This document shows, one piece after another, positions 63,171 to 64,000 of a stretch of DNA of 64,000 bases. The notes under the pieces are model-generated. The model saw nothing but the letters and a program-made list of their open reading frames with translations. It was not told where the DNA came from and did no database searches. Position 1 is the stretch's first letter, and each line of letters begins with the position of its first letter. The position numbers and the translations under genes were made by a program. The stretch comes from Daldinia sp. FL1419 (taxonomy: Eukaryota > Ascomycota > Sordariomycetes > Xylariales > Hypoxylaceae), in the NCBI GenBank assembly GCA_025201765.1, contig MU623480.1:24561-88560 (forward strand), read 5' to 3'.

Positions 63171-64000
63171 GGAATTCTTCTTTCTTTTTTTTTTTGTATA
63201 GTATAAAAAATGTGTTGCCTTTTAAAGTTCTTAGTGATATATATAGGGGTATTTTTAATTATATTTAAGGGTTAAATTTAATTTAAATCTAAAATTTTTA
63301 ATTTATATTTATTAGAAATTATTTTATATTAAAGTTTCTGTTGGTTATGGAACACCTTTTTCTTGAAATTTCCCACTTGTTTTATAGTTAGAATCCCAAG
63401 ATATTTTTGAATTTAATAAATATATTTTTAGGTAATGATTTAATAAAATTATTAATTATTTATTATTAAATAAAAATATATATAAAGTTAATTTTATTGG
63501 ATTATTGTTTCTTTTAAAAGAAATACATATTTATTTTAATATATTTAATACATATATAAAATTAAGGATTTTTAATTAATACCAATATTCTTTAATTATT
63601 CCCAAAAATAATTATAGCAGTAATTTGATCCTATATTACCATTAATTTTATTAATAATTAATATAACTATACAATTTCCTTTATAATATTTATTATATTT
63701 CTAAATTTAAATTTATATATTAATATAATTATAATAAATTATCTTTTTAATGATTAACTAATAACTCCATTATTAATATTAAAGATATATTTTAAAATTA
63801 ATTATTTAAATTATATATATCTTGTAAAATTAATATTTATCTATTTTATAAGATTATTTAAATTTTTTTAATATATAAACTTATAAATTAAAATACTTTT
63901 AAAATATTTAAAGATTTTCTTTATTACTATTAAATATACTATAATAAGATTTTTTATATAATAACTTAAATATAAAACAATATATATTATATTTAATTTA

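Larger units (their letters stand above)
48150..64000. other. AT-rich, RIP-degraded repeat compartment
   Basis: Composition changes abruptly near 48.15 kb to very high A+T, with TA-rich words dominant and almost no CpG; the block runs to the window end. No intact gene is present. Its content is decayed repeats: a full copia element (separate entry), a multi-copy unit family, and unclassified remnants around 55.74-58.7 and 62.0-64.0 kb. Transition-only differences between LTR copies show that repeat-induced point mutation is the likely cause. Such blocks are usually heterochromatic in filamentous ascomycetes. Confidence 0.92.
61961..64000. other. AT-rich sequence with unclassified remnants
   Basis: Contains further partial repeat modules (about 62030-62110 and 62620-62720), a hairpin pair near 63.03-63.08 kb, a TATG/TGTA microsatellite and a somewhat less AT-rich island at about 63310-63430. 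No gene or complete mobile element recognised. Confidence 0.5.

Overview
The window is fungal nuclear DNA from a filamentous ascomycete (Pezizomycotina). A Sordariomycete, perhaps Xylariales-like, is my inference. Short phase-aware GT..AG introns of about 49-140 bp interrupt most genes. The gene families (Zn2Cys6 regulator, PTH11-like receptor, DHA1 transporter, STAND/NACHT remnant) are those of this group, and the last 16 kb are an extremely AT-rich block carrying a transition-riddled retrotransposon, the classic footprint of repeat-induced point mutation (RIP).

Layout. 1-3.9 kb: no gene seen, simple repeats. 3.9-4.9 kb: ATF/CREB-type bZIP factor (+). 6.8-8.5 kb: three-exon MFS drug/polyamine-type transporter (-). 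8.5-12.6 kb: no intact gene, two weak decayed-coding candidates. 12.6-14.0 kb: alpha/beta hydrolase with a stop-free, in-phase intron (+). 17.4-18.2 kb: Ser-rich protein with five RRxS sites (+). 19.5-22.5 kb: large Zn2Cys6 regulator of PrtT/WAR1 type (-). 26.0-27.4 kb: PTH11-like seven-helix membrane protein (+). 28.1-30.1 kb: broken STAND (Helo-like/NACHT/ankyrin) gene (-). 30.8-33.1 kb: ribosome biogenesis factor ERB1/BOP1 (+). 34.7 kb: a doubtful tRNA relic (-). 36.7-37.5 kb: orphan ORF (-). 37.5-45.6 kb: an 8-kb stretch rich in AGGT/ACCT repeats with no convincing gene. 45.7-47.7 kb: four-exon patatin/DUF3336 protein that lacks the patatin Ser and the usual Asp motif (-).

48.15-64.0 kb is the AT block. 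It holds a structurally complete Ty1/copia element (50306-55732) with two 151-bp LTRs and a perfect 5-bp target duplication ATTCT. All LTR differences I counted are transitions. Strand bias of base loss flips inside the element near 53.85 kb: C is depleted to the left, G to the right. Around it lies a second, multi-copy decayed repeat family in both orientations.

The genes do not form an obvious pathway or biosynthetic cluster. They mix one housekeeping gene (ERB1) with regulatory, membrane-sensing, transport and lipid-related genes, next to a silenced, RIP-degraded compartment. Gene models below were built by hand from reading frame and splice-site agreement. No similarity search was run, so family names rest on recognised motifs.
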